From positions 62,001 to 126,000 of the forward strand of contig JAIVFJ010000137.1 of assembly GCA_025765615.1 (NCBI GenBank): a stretch of 64,000 bases of DNA, given 5' to 3'. The notes under the pieces are model-generated. The model was given only the letters and a program-made list of their open reading frames with translations, was not told the DNA's origin and searched no databases. This document shows positions 11,495 to 27,218 of this stretch, piece by piece. The position numbers and the translations under genes were made by a program. Positions within the stretch are counted from its first letter, which is position 1, and every line of letters begins with the position of its first letter. Origin of the DNA: Zopfochytrium polystomum. Lineage: Eukaryota; Chytridiomycota; Chytridiomycetes; Chytridiales; Chytridiaceae.

Positions 11495-14400
11495 TCAACC
11501 GGCCTTGACACGCTTTCCGCCGCCGCCGCCGCCGTCGTTCCCGCCGCCCCTGCCGGCACCCGCCGCGCTCGTCTCAGAGCCCCCGCCTTCCGTCCCTGCT
11601 CCCGCTCCCGCCGCTGCCGCATCCCACTCCTGTGCACCTTCCCCTTGATCCTCTTCTTCTCGCCGCCGGCGCCGCCCCGCCAGCCCCGACGGTGGTGCAC
11701 CGGGCGACGCCGGCGAACGCACCGCCGGCGACGCGCTCGATCGCATCACGACGCCTTCGCTGTCGCCACCCCCGCCACCGCCGCCACTTTCGTCGTCGTC
11801 GCAGTCGGAGGGCCAACTATGCGCCGCCGCCGCCGCCGACGCGCCACCGTCCTCGCTTCCTCCGCTGAGCCCTACGCCATCCTCCGCCGCGACCGACTCG
11901 CTGGCGGCGACCGGGGGGGACGCGAGGGCTATCGGCGCGACCGCTGATACAGCCGATGCCGCCGCCGCCAGAGCGCTGGGCGAGCATACCGCCGCCGCTG
12001 CGGCGCTCTGCGGGAAGGAGTGCGGCTGCTGCTGCGCCGGGCGCGGCGGCGGCGTGGAGGGTGGTAGTGGTAGTAGGTGCAGCGACAGCGGCGCGGCGGC
12101 GCTCTGGTGCGGAGGCGGCAGGGCTTGCGCGGCGGCGGCGTTGTGCCGTTGCTGCTGGTCGGGTGAGACCGACGACGACGACGGCGACGGCGACGCGGCC
12201 AAAGAAGTCGACGGCGGCGGCAGCGGCGGCGGTGGATGTGGCGCTGCCGGGTGTTCGTTTGTATTGAGGTGCTGCTGAAGCTGGTGATAGTGCTGTTGCT
12301 GTTGCTCGTGGTGTTGTGGATGCTCCTGCTGTTGATGTTGCTGGTGCTGCTGGTGCTGCGGGACGAACGACTGGCCCGGATGCGTCGGGAGCAAACCGTA
12401 CGGTATCGCAGCGGGGCCGCCCATGCCGCCGAGCCCGGGGAACGGCGGTTGAGCGTGGGCAAAGCCTCCTGGTCCCAGTTGCAGCTGCGGATTCAGTTGC
12501 TGTCGCTGGGACGGGTCCAGCTGGGTGGTCGTGTGGGTGCTTGTCATTTGTGTCTGGTATGGAGATGGGAGCTGCTGTTGGCTGCCGGCAACGAGAGTCG
12601 ACTGAGACGTGGGGACGATCTTTGCTACTTCTGTGTTTTAGGTGAAGGCAAGGAGTTGGGGCATCGTTAGGAGGCTCGGCGAAGCGGAGCAGGCGTGTAG
12701 AGTGCTCAAAAAAAAAAAAGTAGAGAACAAAAAAATGAATGGTGCAACGCAAACAAGAAAGAACTTACCAGCCTGTATAACGTCCACTGAAGAGAGGCAG
12801 AAGAGCCTGTCAGCGACAGCCACGTGGCGCAAAATGCTTCAAAGAAACGGATCCTTACTGTCAAACTTCCTTTTTCGATCCGAATCCTCTCGGTAGATGG
12901 AAGCCAGGAATGTTGTCATGTTCGTTATGATTTGGTGATGCTTGCTCTGCAGCAATCGGCACGACACGGTTTCAGACCACAATATGTTGTAGGACTCGTG
13001 CAGTTTCGCGCTGCGTCCCCCGGTGATTTTCGTCACAGGGCCGGCAATAATCACCATCAAAGAGCGTACCGCGTTTTGAAATTCAGCGTGGTCAGCGTCT
13101 CACATGAGCGAACCCCCTCGGTTTTATACTCACAGCTTCTCTTCCAGTTGCACAATCTTCCGGCTCAGCGCCTCCACCCTCTCGTCCCGCGCCGGATCCA
13201 TCCCGTTGCTGGAAGCGCCTCCTGTCGCGCTATTGCCTCCTCCGGGAGACGCGACGGTCGACCTCGTAGACGATGGCATCGCGGCCGCTGCTGAACCCGC
13301 ACCCCCGAGATCGCCCCCGTCGATAGAGAACGCAGAGTCGCTGTGCGCGCGAGCGGCCTGCCCTTTCGACGACTTCGACGGCGCCTTGCGTTTGATGTTT
13401 TGAAGGAGGTGGATCTCGCCGCGTCGAAAGTTGGGGTTCTGGTTTCAAGTGGGAGCGGTCAAACGCGTCGAGTTTGCAATTTTTTTTTTTTTTTTTTTTT
13501 TTTTTTGTGGAAGTTGGAGTGTTGATTTAAGCGGCGATGGGATGAGCTTGCCAGGGGCCCCTGGCAGTGCCTACTTTGAATTCCCACTGCTCCGAGTTGG
13601 TCGACATTTTCAAATTCGAGTCGTTCACTTTGTGAAAGCCGTACATGTTTAGTTGCCGAACAAAACTGGCAAACTGCGTTTTGGTGAGTTTACGGCAATA
13701 CGAGGGGGAAAAGTCCGTCAAATTACGATTGTTGCAAAGAGAGATTCGAATCATACGTACGTTGCTGTGTTTAAAGTACAAAGGAAGAATGCTTTTCGAA
13801 AATGCTGGGCGTGTCGATTTGGGAATAAGGTACAAGGCACGTGTCCAACTGCCAAAGAATGCAACCTTCCCCCCTCAACTCCAAAGAAGAGAAAAAAGGA
13901 AAACACGCACGGCGTAACAACCCGACGGTACCTGTTGTATCATGCACAATGAAAAATGATCCGGTTTGGTCCCAGCTGATCAAATCCGTGTTCGCCTCTT
14001 CCAGCATCGTGTACAGTTTGTTTATAAAAACAGATTGGTTGTGGATGGACGCGGCGGCAGCCATCGAGGTTGCCGAGGGCGTAGACCCGATCGCGCCCAA
14101 CAGAGGCGCCGGCGTCTGCTGTTGTTGCTGATGCGACTGTATCTGATGCTGAAGCTGTTGCTGTTCGGTCGGTGGAGACTGGTGAAATCCGCCAGAGTGC
14201 GAGACGAGCGGGGAGTACTGAGCGGGGGTCGACGCGGCGTGGTTTGACGACGACGACTGCACCGTGTCCGGTGCGCCGTAGTCCGACTTGAGTCCCGGAG
14301 TCGGCGTGGACGGAGTCGCCGACGGGGCGGCGGGGTCGAGCGCGTCGAGGTCGCTGAGGCTCGAGGAAAACGTCAGGGGAGACGGCAAGGCCGAACCCCC

Positions 14401-14691
14401 GACCGCGGCCGCGGCGACCGCGTTCTGAGAGGCCACAGAGTGGTGGTGCATCGAGGTTTTGCCATCCACCATGAGCATTCGCTGATGCTGCTGCTGCTGG
14501 TCTTGCAGATAGCCCTGCAGGAAGGAAATGCTCTTGTCGGTGCGGGCGGCGGCGGCGGCGTTGTTGTTGGTGGTGCTATCGCAGAAGCCGATGTTGACGA
14601 CGTTGCCGCCGCCGCCACCGCTGTTTGTTGAGTCGAAATTGGTTGACAGCGAAGAGGGAAACGAGGATTCGAGGGCGACTGGGACTTGCAT
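11495..14691 (-). CDS. Heat shock transcription factor (HSF-type DNA-binding domain)
   Basis: Nuclear activator that binds nGAAn arrays as a trimer. Inferred exons: 14691-13932, 13804-13761, 13673-13575, 13438-13134, 13010-12859, 12630-11495, totalling 2496 nt (831 residues). The DNA-binding domain spans about residues 222-330: VFINKLYTMLEEAN, FSKSILPLYFKHSN joined to FASFVRQLNMYGFHKV, then WEFKNPNFRRGEIHLLQNIKRK. The coiled-coil trimerisation part is about residues 395-450 (KIVQLEEKLAKLHESYNILW, then HHQIITNMTTFLASIY). Long Gln/His-, Pro- and Ala-rich regions flank it on both sides, and no response-regulator receiver domain follows, so it is HSF1-like rather than SKN7-like. Unusually, the DNA-binding domain is split over four exons (one only 44 nt) and is preceded by a 220-residue disordered N-terminus. 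Start: first ATG in the open frame. Confidence 0.92.
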
Positions 14692-15971
14692 GGGGAGGAG
14701 GGCCGCCGGGTGGGCGCCGAACTCTGAAATGGATTTTGCTACGGAGTCGGTCGGGCGAGGATCGGGCGAAGATCGGGCGAGGGCAGCAGGGTGGGAGAGA
14801 GAGTCTTCTAAGGCCTGCGAGGGTGATCCCGGGATGATTGGGGGGGATCCTGCATTGATCACCCGCACACGGGTCCGGACGGTTGTAGTGCGAGTGTCAG
14901 CGTGGCAGAGAGAGACAGTGTATGCTCGCTCTCCCAGTGCGTGTGCGAGTAGTGTGATGAGTGTGTGTTTGTATGCGAGCGAACTTTGGTCACGAGCTAG
15001 CAGAGGAAAGCGCGAGGGGAGTGAGTGATCAGTCAGTTAGGAGGACCAAGACGGCAGGAAGCGGGCAGGACGAGTAACGTTGTCTGGATGGAGATGGATG
15101 GATGGATGGATGGATGAATGAATGAATGGATGGATGAATAGATAGAGCGGCGCCGGGGTTGGGGGGTTGGGGTGGGGTTGGGGGTCGGCCGATTTTGTCG
15201 GAGATTATGTGGATCCCGACAATCTCACAGGGGGTAGCAACAGAGAGAGGGAGAGAGGGAGAGAACAGAGAGAGAGAGACAGACAGAAAGACAGACAGAC
15301 AGGAAAATAAATAAAATGAGGAAACGACACGACACGACAGGGGGGTTATTTGTCCTTCTTCAGACCCCACCCTCCGCTTACACAGTACTAATATGTGCGG
15401 GAAAAAGGGAGTGTCGTGACAAGCGGGGGGGAACGCGGTGCAGTGCGTTTTGGTGTGTGCGGAGAGGGAAGTAGGAGGGCCCAACCGCCGCGACGCGCAA
15501 GAAGATCGCGAGGAGTGGTAGGGCGAAGGGGAGTGGGCGTGGGGAAGAGGACGAGGGGCCAAGGACGAGGGTGCGCGTGTTGCTTTGGTTGCTGACTTGC
15601 CGAGAACAACATTGAAGAAAAAAAGAAAAAAAAAAAAAAAAAAAGAAAAACAAACGAAGAAGAAAAGAAGAAAGCGAACCTGCCTGCGGCTGCTTCCTGC
15701 ACCGGGACGTTCGCGCCCTGCACGCTGCACGCGCGAGGCTGGTGGGGAAGGTAGGACGAGGGAGAAGAGGGCGGTAGGGCCGGGACGAGGTCGAGGAGCG
15801 ATCTCGAAGGACGTTCCGCGATGATCCGTGTTCGAGAAGAAGAAGAAGGAGAAGAATCCAATGGGAATTTTTTTGTTTTTTTTTGTTTTTGTTTTTCTGT
15901 TTGTTTGTTTGATTGTTAGGTGGTGGTGGTCGTTCTCGGGCGATACAAAGCGCACGCGGCCACCAACCAAC

Positions 15972-16018
<47 letters not shown>

Positions 16019-16368
16019 AATCCAACCCTGCATGGTTTAGGACCAGCTTTGTTGCACTCCTTGCAATGCATAATCAATCAATCAATCAATCAATGCATTG
16101 GAGCGTGCGAACAAAAAAAGAAAAGCGAGTGATCGAGGCGAGAGGAGAGGGGCAAAGAGGAGGAGGAGGACAAGGAGGAGGACGAGTAGGAGGAGGGCAG
16201 AGCAAGCAAGCAAGCAAGCAAGCAAGTGACGCTGACAACCAGACGACGAGGCAACAACAGAGTGGGAAAAATCAAATACAAAACAGCAGCAGCAAACAGC
16301 AACAACAACAACAACAACAACGACACCAACAACGACACACTCACTCACCCACTCGCTCACTCGCTCAC
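14692..16368. other. Intergenic, low-complexity promoter region
   Basis: Upstream of the heat shock factor and downstream of AROM. It holds (TGGA)n at 15087-15135, (GA)-rich DNA at 15241-15310, a 43-base A run at 15973-16015, (AATC)n near 16074-16093, (AAGC)n near 16204-16225 and (CAA)n near 16290-16330. Reading frames here are made by these repeats and are not supported as genes. Confidence 0.7.
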
Positions 16369-21760
<5,392 letters not shown>

Positions 21761-22502
21761 TTTTGCAACGATTACCAGCCAGTCGCAGGGGTTTCTGTTG
21801 TTGGAATTCTTTTTTTTTTTTTTCTCTCTCGATCTGTGAAATGTATCTGTCTGTCCCAAGACAGACACAGACCGGCCTGTCCCATTCCCTTTGGAAATCA
21901 GAAGACCGATCAGATCAAAAAAGAGGGGGTCGAAACCGAAAAGAACAGAAAAAAAAAAAAGTTCCGACAAAGGAACAATATCCGAAATGTTCCACCCCAA
22001 AGTAGCACGCACACGCCTGATTCAACGGCCCGGCAACCAACCCCGGCGCCGAGGGCAGGTTGTCACGCACCCAAGCACGCACGCCGCCCCGCACGCGCCA
22101 AGCATCATCTCTTTTTTGGTGCATAGGACATTCGCTGCGACAGGAACCGTTGGGCTTCTTGCCATATAAATCCCCAACTCCACACAATGCAAACGAAAGT
22201 TGAAGAACAGGCAGCGCGTCCACCATATTTACTCTTCTTCGCTTCTCCCCAAACGAACCCCCCTTTATGACCGTGGTTGGAACCGGAGGGAAATCTGGAA
22301 AATAACAGCGACCACCTGGCGCACTAAAACACAAAACAACAGCAAAAGGGCGCTGAAATGGAGAGAAACATTGGCGGACAAAAGGGGCAGTGAAAGTGCC
22401 GGCACAAATAGGGGCGGGAGGGGGGAAACCTGGAGCAACGTAGAAAAAAAGGAAACACCAGTCTCGCTTACTCTCATTCACAGTGTGGTCCTCAAGGAGC
22501 TC
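21761..22502. other. Intergenic between AROM start and the SPFH gene end
   Basis: T-rich (21809-21825), A-rich (21950-21962) and mixed sequence; the likely AROM promoter. No supported gene. Confidence 0.6.
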
Positions 22503-22634
22503 TCAGTGCGCGTGAGCGACCTGGCCCTTCGTCTCGCTGGCGGGAATTTCGGCGGTCATCCTGGGGATCTCGTTGAAGTGGTGGAAGTCCGGTGGGGACG
22601 GGATCGACCACTCGAGGGTCACGGCGGCGGGGGG
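22503..22634 (-). other. Cox1 C-terminal-like segment after a G6 homopolymer
   Basis: In the frame ending with TGA at 22503-22505 the strand encodes LEW, SPP and HHFNEIP in the spacing seen at the extreme C-terminus of mitochondrial and bacterial Cox1. GC-rich codons and the upstream introns make it a nuclear gene segment, not a recent mitochondrial DNA insert. Confidence 0.7.
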
Positions 22635-24271
22635 TGACAACCTCCTTGTTGCTGCCGAACTTCATCTTCTGGAAGAACGGAGGAGAGAGAACCTCAGCCC
22701 AGTAGTCGTTGGCAAGGCCGTGACCAGCCTGCGTCGGCAGGAGGGGAGGGGGGTCAAGAGCACGGAGTTTGTCCGCAACATTAAGCGACGACGGGAAAGC
22801 CCCACCTGTTTGGTAAAAAGAGTTTTCGGAGGCACCTGTCTGTTATAACGAGCAGTATAATCTCCGTTAAGGATTGTGCACTCACGGATTTCAATGGAGA
22901 GGACATCCAGTCCGAATTCCTCGGCCTTGCTCTTCAGAGCAGCAGAGATCTTGTCCTTGAGTGCAGAGACGTCCGTAGAGGACAAGGATGAAGAGCCGCC
23001 GACAGAAATTGATGGGATGAACTGCTCCAAGTGCTTCTTCACAATCCTGGCCGCAGCGCGCTCCGAGTCGTACGCGTTAGTCTCGGGGTCCAGGTAAGTG
23101 GCAGACTGAAAGCGGTATAGCATGTTGAGTAGATCAGACGCGACTCCAACGGAACTTTAGCGAGAGCTTACCCGAGAGGGGTCAGTGACCTGGATGTAAA
23201 CGACGGCATAGGCGTTCACGGACACGCCGTCTAAAGTAGAAAATCGGACTTAGATGAGGGAAACCCGAGACTTGATTCAAAGTGACTCACCCTTGGTGCT
23301 AATGGTGGGAGAGACAACCCCAAAGGACACGGGGTGGATGTTCTTCACGGCCTTTATCTTGCTGAAGGGAGAAAGGAAGTGGCTGCCCTCGGAAAGGACC
23401 TTGCCGGAGGTCAAAACCCAGGCCTCACCGTATGGGACGTGGGAGTAGCCCTTTAAAGTGATAATGAAAGTAAGAAAACGGAACAATATAAATAAAAAAT
23501 GTGGAAAAATGATTCTTACACCAAGCGTGGGCTTGACACCCAAAAAGGCGTCTGAGGTGGTCCAGAAGTCCCACTTCTTTTCCACTGGGTGCAGGTCGCG
23601 CACCTGCTCGACGGGAATGCCGTTCTCAAAAGCGGTGATGGGGTTGTGGGTGTAGGGGACGGCCAGACCATGGCCAAGGCGCTGCCAGTGGGAAAAGAGG
23701 CAAAAGCCAAAGAAGGCATTAGACAATCCAAATCGCGATTTAGTGGAGACGCGTTAGTGTGAACAGAGGAAGGAGTGAGTGACGGTGCTGGTGTCTCATT
23801 CAGTTTCTTCGATTGGCAATGTCACGAGCAGCTTATCTCGATCTGAATCCACCAGCTTCCCCACGCCGAATTCACCACAAGGCAAAGACGAAGAAATATG
23901 AGGAGGAGAGGAACGAAGGTTGGGGTGTTTGGGAAGGTGGAGGCAAAGAGGATGAGGGCGTACAGCCTACACCAAAGGCGGAGAAACATTTCCGGGCGCT
24001 CCCGAGATCACTGACAGGAAGGGTTGACAAGAAAGGGTTGTGGGCAACCCTGGCAGGATCCGATGGGAAGTACGCGGTTTTGTTTCCGAGGAATACTGGC
24101 CGATCTCACGCGAGTTCCCGGATCTGACAGTGAAGAGGGGGTGATGAAGTGGCAATGCCAGATGGATGCTACCTTGGGCTGGAGCGAGGCGACGGGGCGG
24201 GGCGAGAGGGCGACCACCCGCGGCGACGAGGCAGCCCGCACGACGGAGGAAGCTGCACGCTGCATCATCAT
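22503..24271 (-). CDS. Mitochondrial SPFH/stomatin-like protein with a Cox1 C-terminus-like tail; one-base frameshift near the end
   Basis: Inferred exons: 24271-24173, 23681-23520, 23450-23291, 23230-23172, 23105-22836, 22728-22503. Exon 1 codes for a 33-residue Arg/Ser/Ala-rich, acid-free leader (MMMQRAASSVVRAASSPRVV..), typical of a mitochondrial presequence. Residues about 88-270 resemble the SPFH (band 7) fold: VLSEGSHFLSPFSKIKAVKN, then VNAYAVVYIQVTDPS, then SERAAARIVKKHLEQFI and IEIRECTILNGDYTARYNRQ. The last exon reads NDYWAEVLSPPFFQKMKFGS and then, one frame over, VTLEWSIPSPPDFHHFNEIP. That last string matches the end of cytochrome c oxidase subunit 1 (T-L-E-W-x-x-x-S-P-P-x-x-H-x-F). 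The shift falls in a G6 run on the plus strand (22629-22634); five bases would restore one frame. It may be a sequencing error, a real mutation or an unseen splice. Family assignment is moderate; the Cox1 tail is clear. Confidence 0.75.
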
Positions 24272-24601
24272 GTTTGATCGGGTCTGGCTTGTGGGAAGAA
24301 AACGGGGGAAGTTCGTCGAACAGGAAGAAAAAAAAAACCAGCAATAATGCAGAGAGGGACAGAGACAGAGAAGAGAGTGAGAGAGAGATAGAGAGGGTGG
24401 TCCTTTTTCATGTTGATTGATGGAAGTTCAAACAAATCAAAAAAAATTTCCTCCTTGTCACAACTCACGATGAGTCGATGAAGTGCACGTGCGCCCACGT
24501 GGTTTCCAAACTTCTCCAGTATAAAAAAAAGAAAAAAAAAAGAAGAGCAGCCTCCAAAAGAAACAACACGTCTGCTGCAGTTAAATTTAACCCAAAATCA
24601 T
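24272..24601. other. Intergenic between SPFH gene start and methyltransferase gene end
   Basis: Holds a (GA)-rich tract at 24355-24400 and A runs near 24520-24545. No supported gene; probable promoter of the SPFH gene. Confidence 0.55.
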
Positions 24602-25766
24602 CTATTCGACACGTTTCTTAAAGCGCTCGGACTCATAGTTTATGAAACATCCGAATTCGTTGGACAGCCGGTCGCCCTTGTGTCGAGGCCGGAACTCGGT
24701 CGCGTGGCACCCGAGCTCCTTCGCGATGTGCTCTCGCATCACTGCCCCGGTGCACACAATCACCTTTGCGCCAACACCATCGCCAGATTCGGACCCTCCT
24801 TTCCCAGCTTTACCCAGCCATCTCACGCACTCAGCCGTCTTGGACCAGCACTCTTCATTCAGGAAGGGCGGGTCCGCGATCACCGTGTCGAACCGTCCAT
24901 GCAGCGGTCGTGCACCGTCCCGCTCGTCGAGATCCGTCGGACGGTTGAAGTCGAAGAATACAAACGCGTCGCCGTACACGTCGAAGCGTCGGTCGTACTC
25001 CAGCAGTGTTGCAGTCGGCTTCTCTGGCGAGTCAGTACCCGTTGTGGTGCCGGTGGCTGCGTTCAAGAGCTTGAAGAGGGCGACAAAGGCCGACGGGGCA
25101 GAGACACAAGCGATGCGACCGCCCGGTGGAGTGATGGCGATCGCTTCCTCTGCAAGTTTTGTGGCCGTGTCGTCGTCGTACTGGCGAAACCAAATGGAGA
25201 GCAGGTCAAAAAAAAAAAAAAAAAAAAAAAAAGCAGAAGGTCACCATCCAAAACTACTAGGAATACTCACCCAGAACTGACTCAGCCTGGCTCATACGGC
25301 GGTGAAGGTAGGGCGCGTTTCGAGCGAATGAAATTTTGTCGAGACGGAGCAAGGAACAAGGAAGTGCATATGGAATGATGCAGGAAAGAAATCGGATGAG
25401 TGACAATTGGACTCCGGGTGGTCCGCCAGCAAGCAAACTCGCTCCTATCCCGCAGCCCCTCTAGTTCTTGTAACTCAACTGCCAGTCCTCCCCAAAGTCG
25501 TCGATGGCGAGCAACTCCATTCGGCGGGCCAGGGCGGCGGCGTCTGCCCGCTCGTGGGCAAGGCGCTTCAGCTCGTTGAACTTTTCCTCCGTCTCGGTCT
25601 TCTGCATAAGGAAGGACTGCAGAATTGCGAGCGTGTCGCTCGACAGCGTCACCGGTTCGTCGTCTTCGTCGTCGTCATCGTCGTTAACGGGATCGGCTCC
25701 CGCTGCATTGGGCTTGTCTTGTTCAACGCCCTCTTCCCATTTCTTCTGCCTTGTCAAATCGCTCAT
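24602..25766 (-). CDS. EFM5: EEF1A lysine methyltransferase (EFM5/EEF1AKMT1 type)
   Basis: SAM-dependent enzyme that methylates a lysine of translation elongation factor eEF1A in the cytosol. Inferred exons: 25766-25480, 25286-25271 (16 nt), 25180-24602, 293 residues. The N-terminal helix region ends FGEDWQ, the micro-exon supplies LSQFW, and exon 3 starts YDDDTATKLAEEA; the joined LSQFWYDDDTA is the family signature. The catalytic motif is ADPPFLNEECW (a DPPF motif), followed by KVIVCTGAVMREHIAKELG and a C-terminal FGCFINYES. Without the micro-exon the protein breaks at a stop, which supports the splice. Intron 1 uses the 5' site GTTGAG. The N-terminal 100 residues carry a Lys/Glu-rich helix and an Asp run. 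An A/T-rich tract (plus-strand A run 25208-25231) lies in intron 2. Confidence 0.9.
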
Positions 25767-25874
25767 GGCCAAACCGTCGAAGCCGAAAGAAGAAACGTAT
25801 TGACGCGACAGACTTGTCCAGATGCAACCCCCGACTCCTGCACTGCGCTTGAAAAGTCTTCTTGGGCACCATAC

Positions 25875-25922
25875 TTACAGGGCAACGACTGTGAAAAGAG
25901 CTTTCACAGTCGTTGCCCGTAA
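25875..25922. repeat. Long hairpin (21-bp arms, 5-nt loop)
   Basis: Arms GGGCAACGACTGTGAAA (25880-25896) and TTTCACAGTCGTTGCCC (25902-25918) pair perfectly. TTAC at 25875-25878 pairs with GTAA at 25919-25922 around one bulged A. It lies about 110 bp upstream of the EFM5 start. Role unknown: a cruciform, an RNA hairpin, or a small insertion made by template switching. Confidence 0.8.
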
Positions 25923-26544
25923 CTTAACTGGATTAATGGACGCAATGGAGCCAACAACAAAAATGGATAAGCATGATATTCCAAGAATCGACGGTTAGGA
26001 TCAACACCAATAAAAAAACTGGCTAAAGTGTGAGGACGACAGGGACTAGACTTGGCATCCCGCTCTTATTATTTGTTGAGTTTCCATACGGCCTCCGACT
26101 GTCTCCATATGTCTGCTTCTAGGCTCTGTATATTATTTACTTATTAATATATTTATTATTGGCGAAACTGCAAGCAACTGGTCTCCCCACAGAGGGAAAA
26201 TGATTTGAAATCTTCAGGAGCATTTCAAATCAACCAGTGTGTGTTCAGAGGCCTGGACAGTGGCCACTGCACAGCAGACAAAGGGTGTTGCACATAGAAA
26301 CCAAAGTCAGATGAGCTGGGGCAGCTGAGAGCTGCCCTGGTTCAACATTTCTCTGAACCTATTGAGTGTAGTGCTCTACCCCATCAGGCACCATCCCAGC
26401 TGGCATGGCCCATTGAGGGTGATTCTATTCGCATTGTCCTCGCCAGCAAATCCTAGGAAAGCAAAGCTAAAATCACCGCTGTCTTCACCTAACCCTTTTC
26501 GATGGCTTCAGATTAGGCCTTTTGGGTTGCCCAACTTAGTATAG
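25923..26544. other. Intergenic repeat-type DNA
   Basis: AT-rich 26080-26170, then mixed sequence without supported genes up to the inverted LTR fragment. Confidence 0.5.
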
Positions 26545-26669
26545 TGCCCAGGTCTGTATTGGCAGTGGCTTGCTCTCCCATGGGCATCGTGAGAACGATA
26601 ACTGACAGGCACAATAGGTTCAGGTCTGTCTTGTGCCTCTTGCTGCTAACCAGTCAGTATCGCCTAACA
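26545..26669 (-). repeat. LTR family alpha fragment, inverted
   Basis: The reverse complement begins TGTTAGGCGATACTGACTGG and continues through the AGCAAGAGGCACAAGACAG and CCCATGGGAGAGC blocks of the family; truncated after about 125 bp. Confidence 0.7.
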
Positions 26670-26905
26670 ATCTCTTGCCTCAAACAAAGCCCCTGGCGCC
26701 TCCCAAATCTCCAGAGAGCTCCTCCTTGCAGCTGGCTCTGATGCTCTTGCATTCCCTTGCACACTCCACCTACACAGTCCCCATCAGCAGCTGCACAACC
26801 GCTACTGCAACTCGACCCTCCCAATCCATCTTCTTTGTTAACTGGCCTTCCCCAACCACCATTTTCACACCCACACCTTTCCCACTCCTCACCTCCCGCC
26901 ACTCC

Positions 26906-26910
26906 ACTTT
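26906..26910. repeat. Target-site duplication ACTTT, left
   Basis: Directly precedes the left LTR; repeated at 32126-32130 right after the other LTR. Confidence 0.9.
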
Positions 26911-27218
26911 TGTCAGGAACAGGGCAGGACAGGACAAGGCAGACAAGGAACTGAGAGGAGTGATGATTGTATTGGAAACAATAATTCACTTGAGGGATGG
27001 GACAGGTCCCCCATCCCCCTTTTATACCTTTTGAGAGTGTTCCTTGTCAAGACTCCAAGAAAGTTCCAGAAAGAGCAATTAGTAATGCAATGATACCAAT
27101 GATACCAATGACAACAAGACAAGTCAGGAAAGCAAAGAAGGTTCCAGAAGGTTCCACAAGGTTCCATGAAGGAATGTTCTAGAAGGTTCCAGAGGTTTCC
27201 AGAGGGTGATTCATAACA
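26911..27218 (-). repeat. 3' LTR of chromovirus 1
   Basis: Read on the minus strand it starts TGTTATGAATC and ends GTTCCTGACA; it differs from the 5' LTR by one base in the run TTAGTAATGCAATG (TTAGTAATACAATG in the 5' LTR). Confidence 0.93.

Noticed and set aside
11189..12670. Several overlapping frames of Arg, Ser or Val repeats around 11.2-12.7 kb
   Set aside because: Shadows of the Gln/Pro/Ala-rich C-terminal exon of the heat shock factor.
14866..14868. Start of the heat shock factor at an upstream GTG
   Set aside because: Eukaryotic gene; the first ATG in frame is at 14691 and gives a total divisible by three.
22503..22634. Cox1-like tail as a recent mitochondrial DNA insertion (NUMT)
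   Set aside because: Codons are GC-rich, the exon joins in phase to five upstream nuclear exons, and an apparent mitochondrial leader is present.
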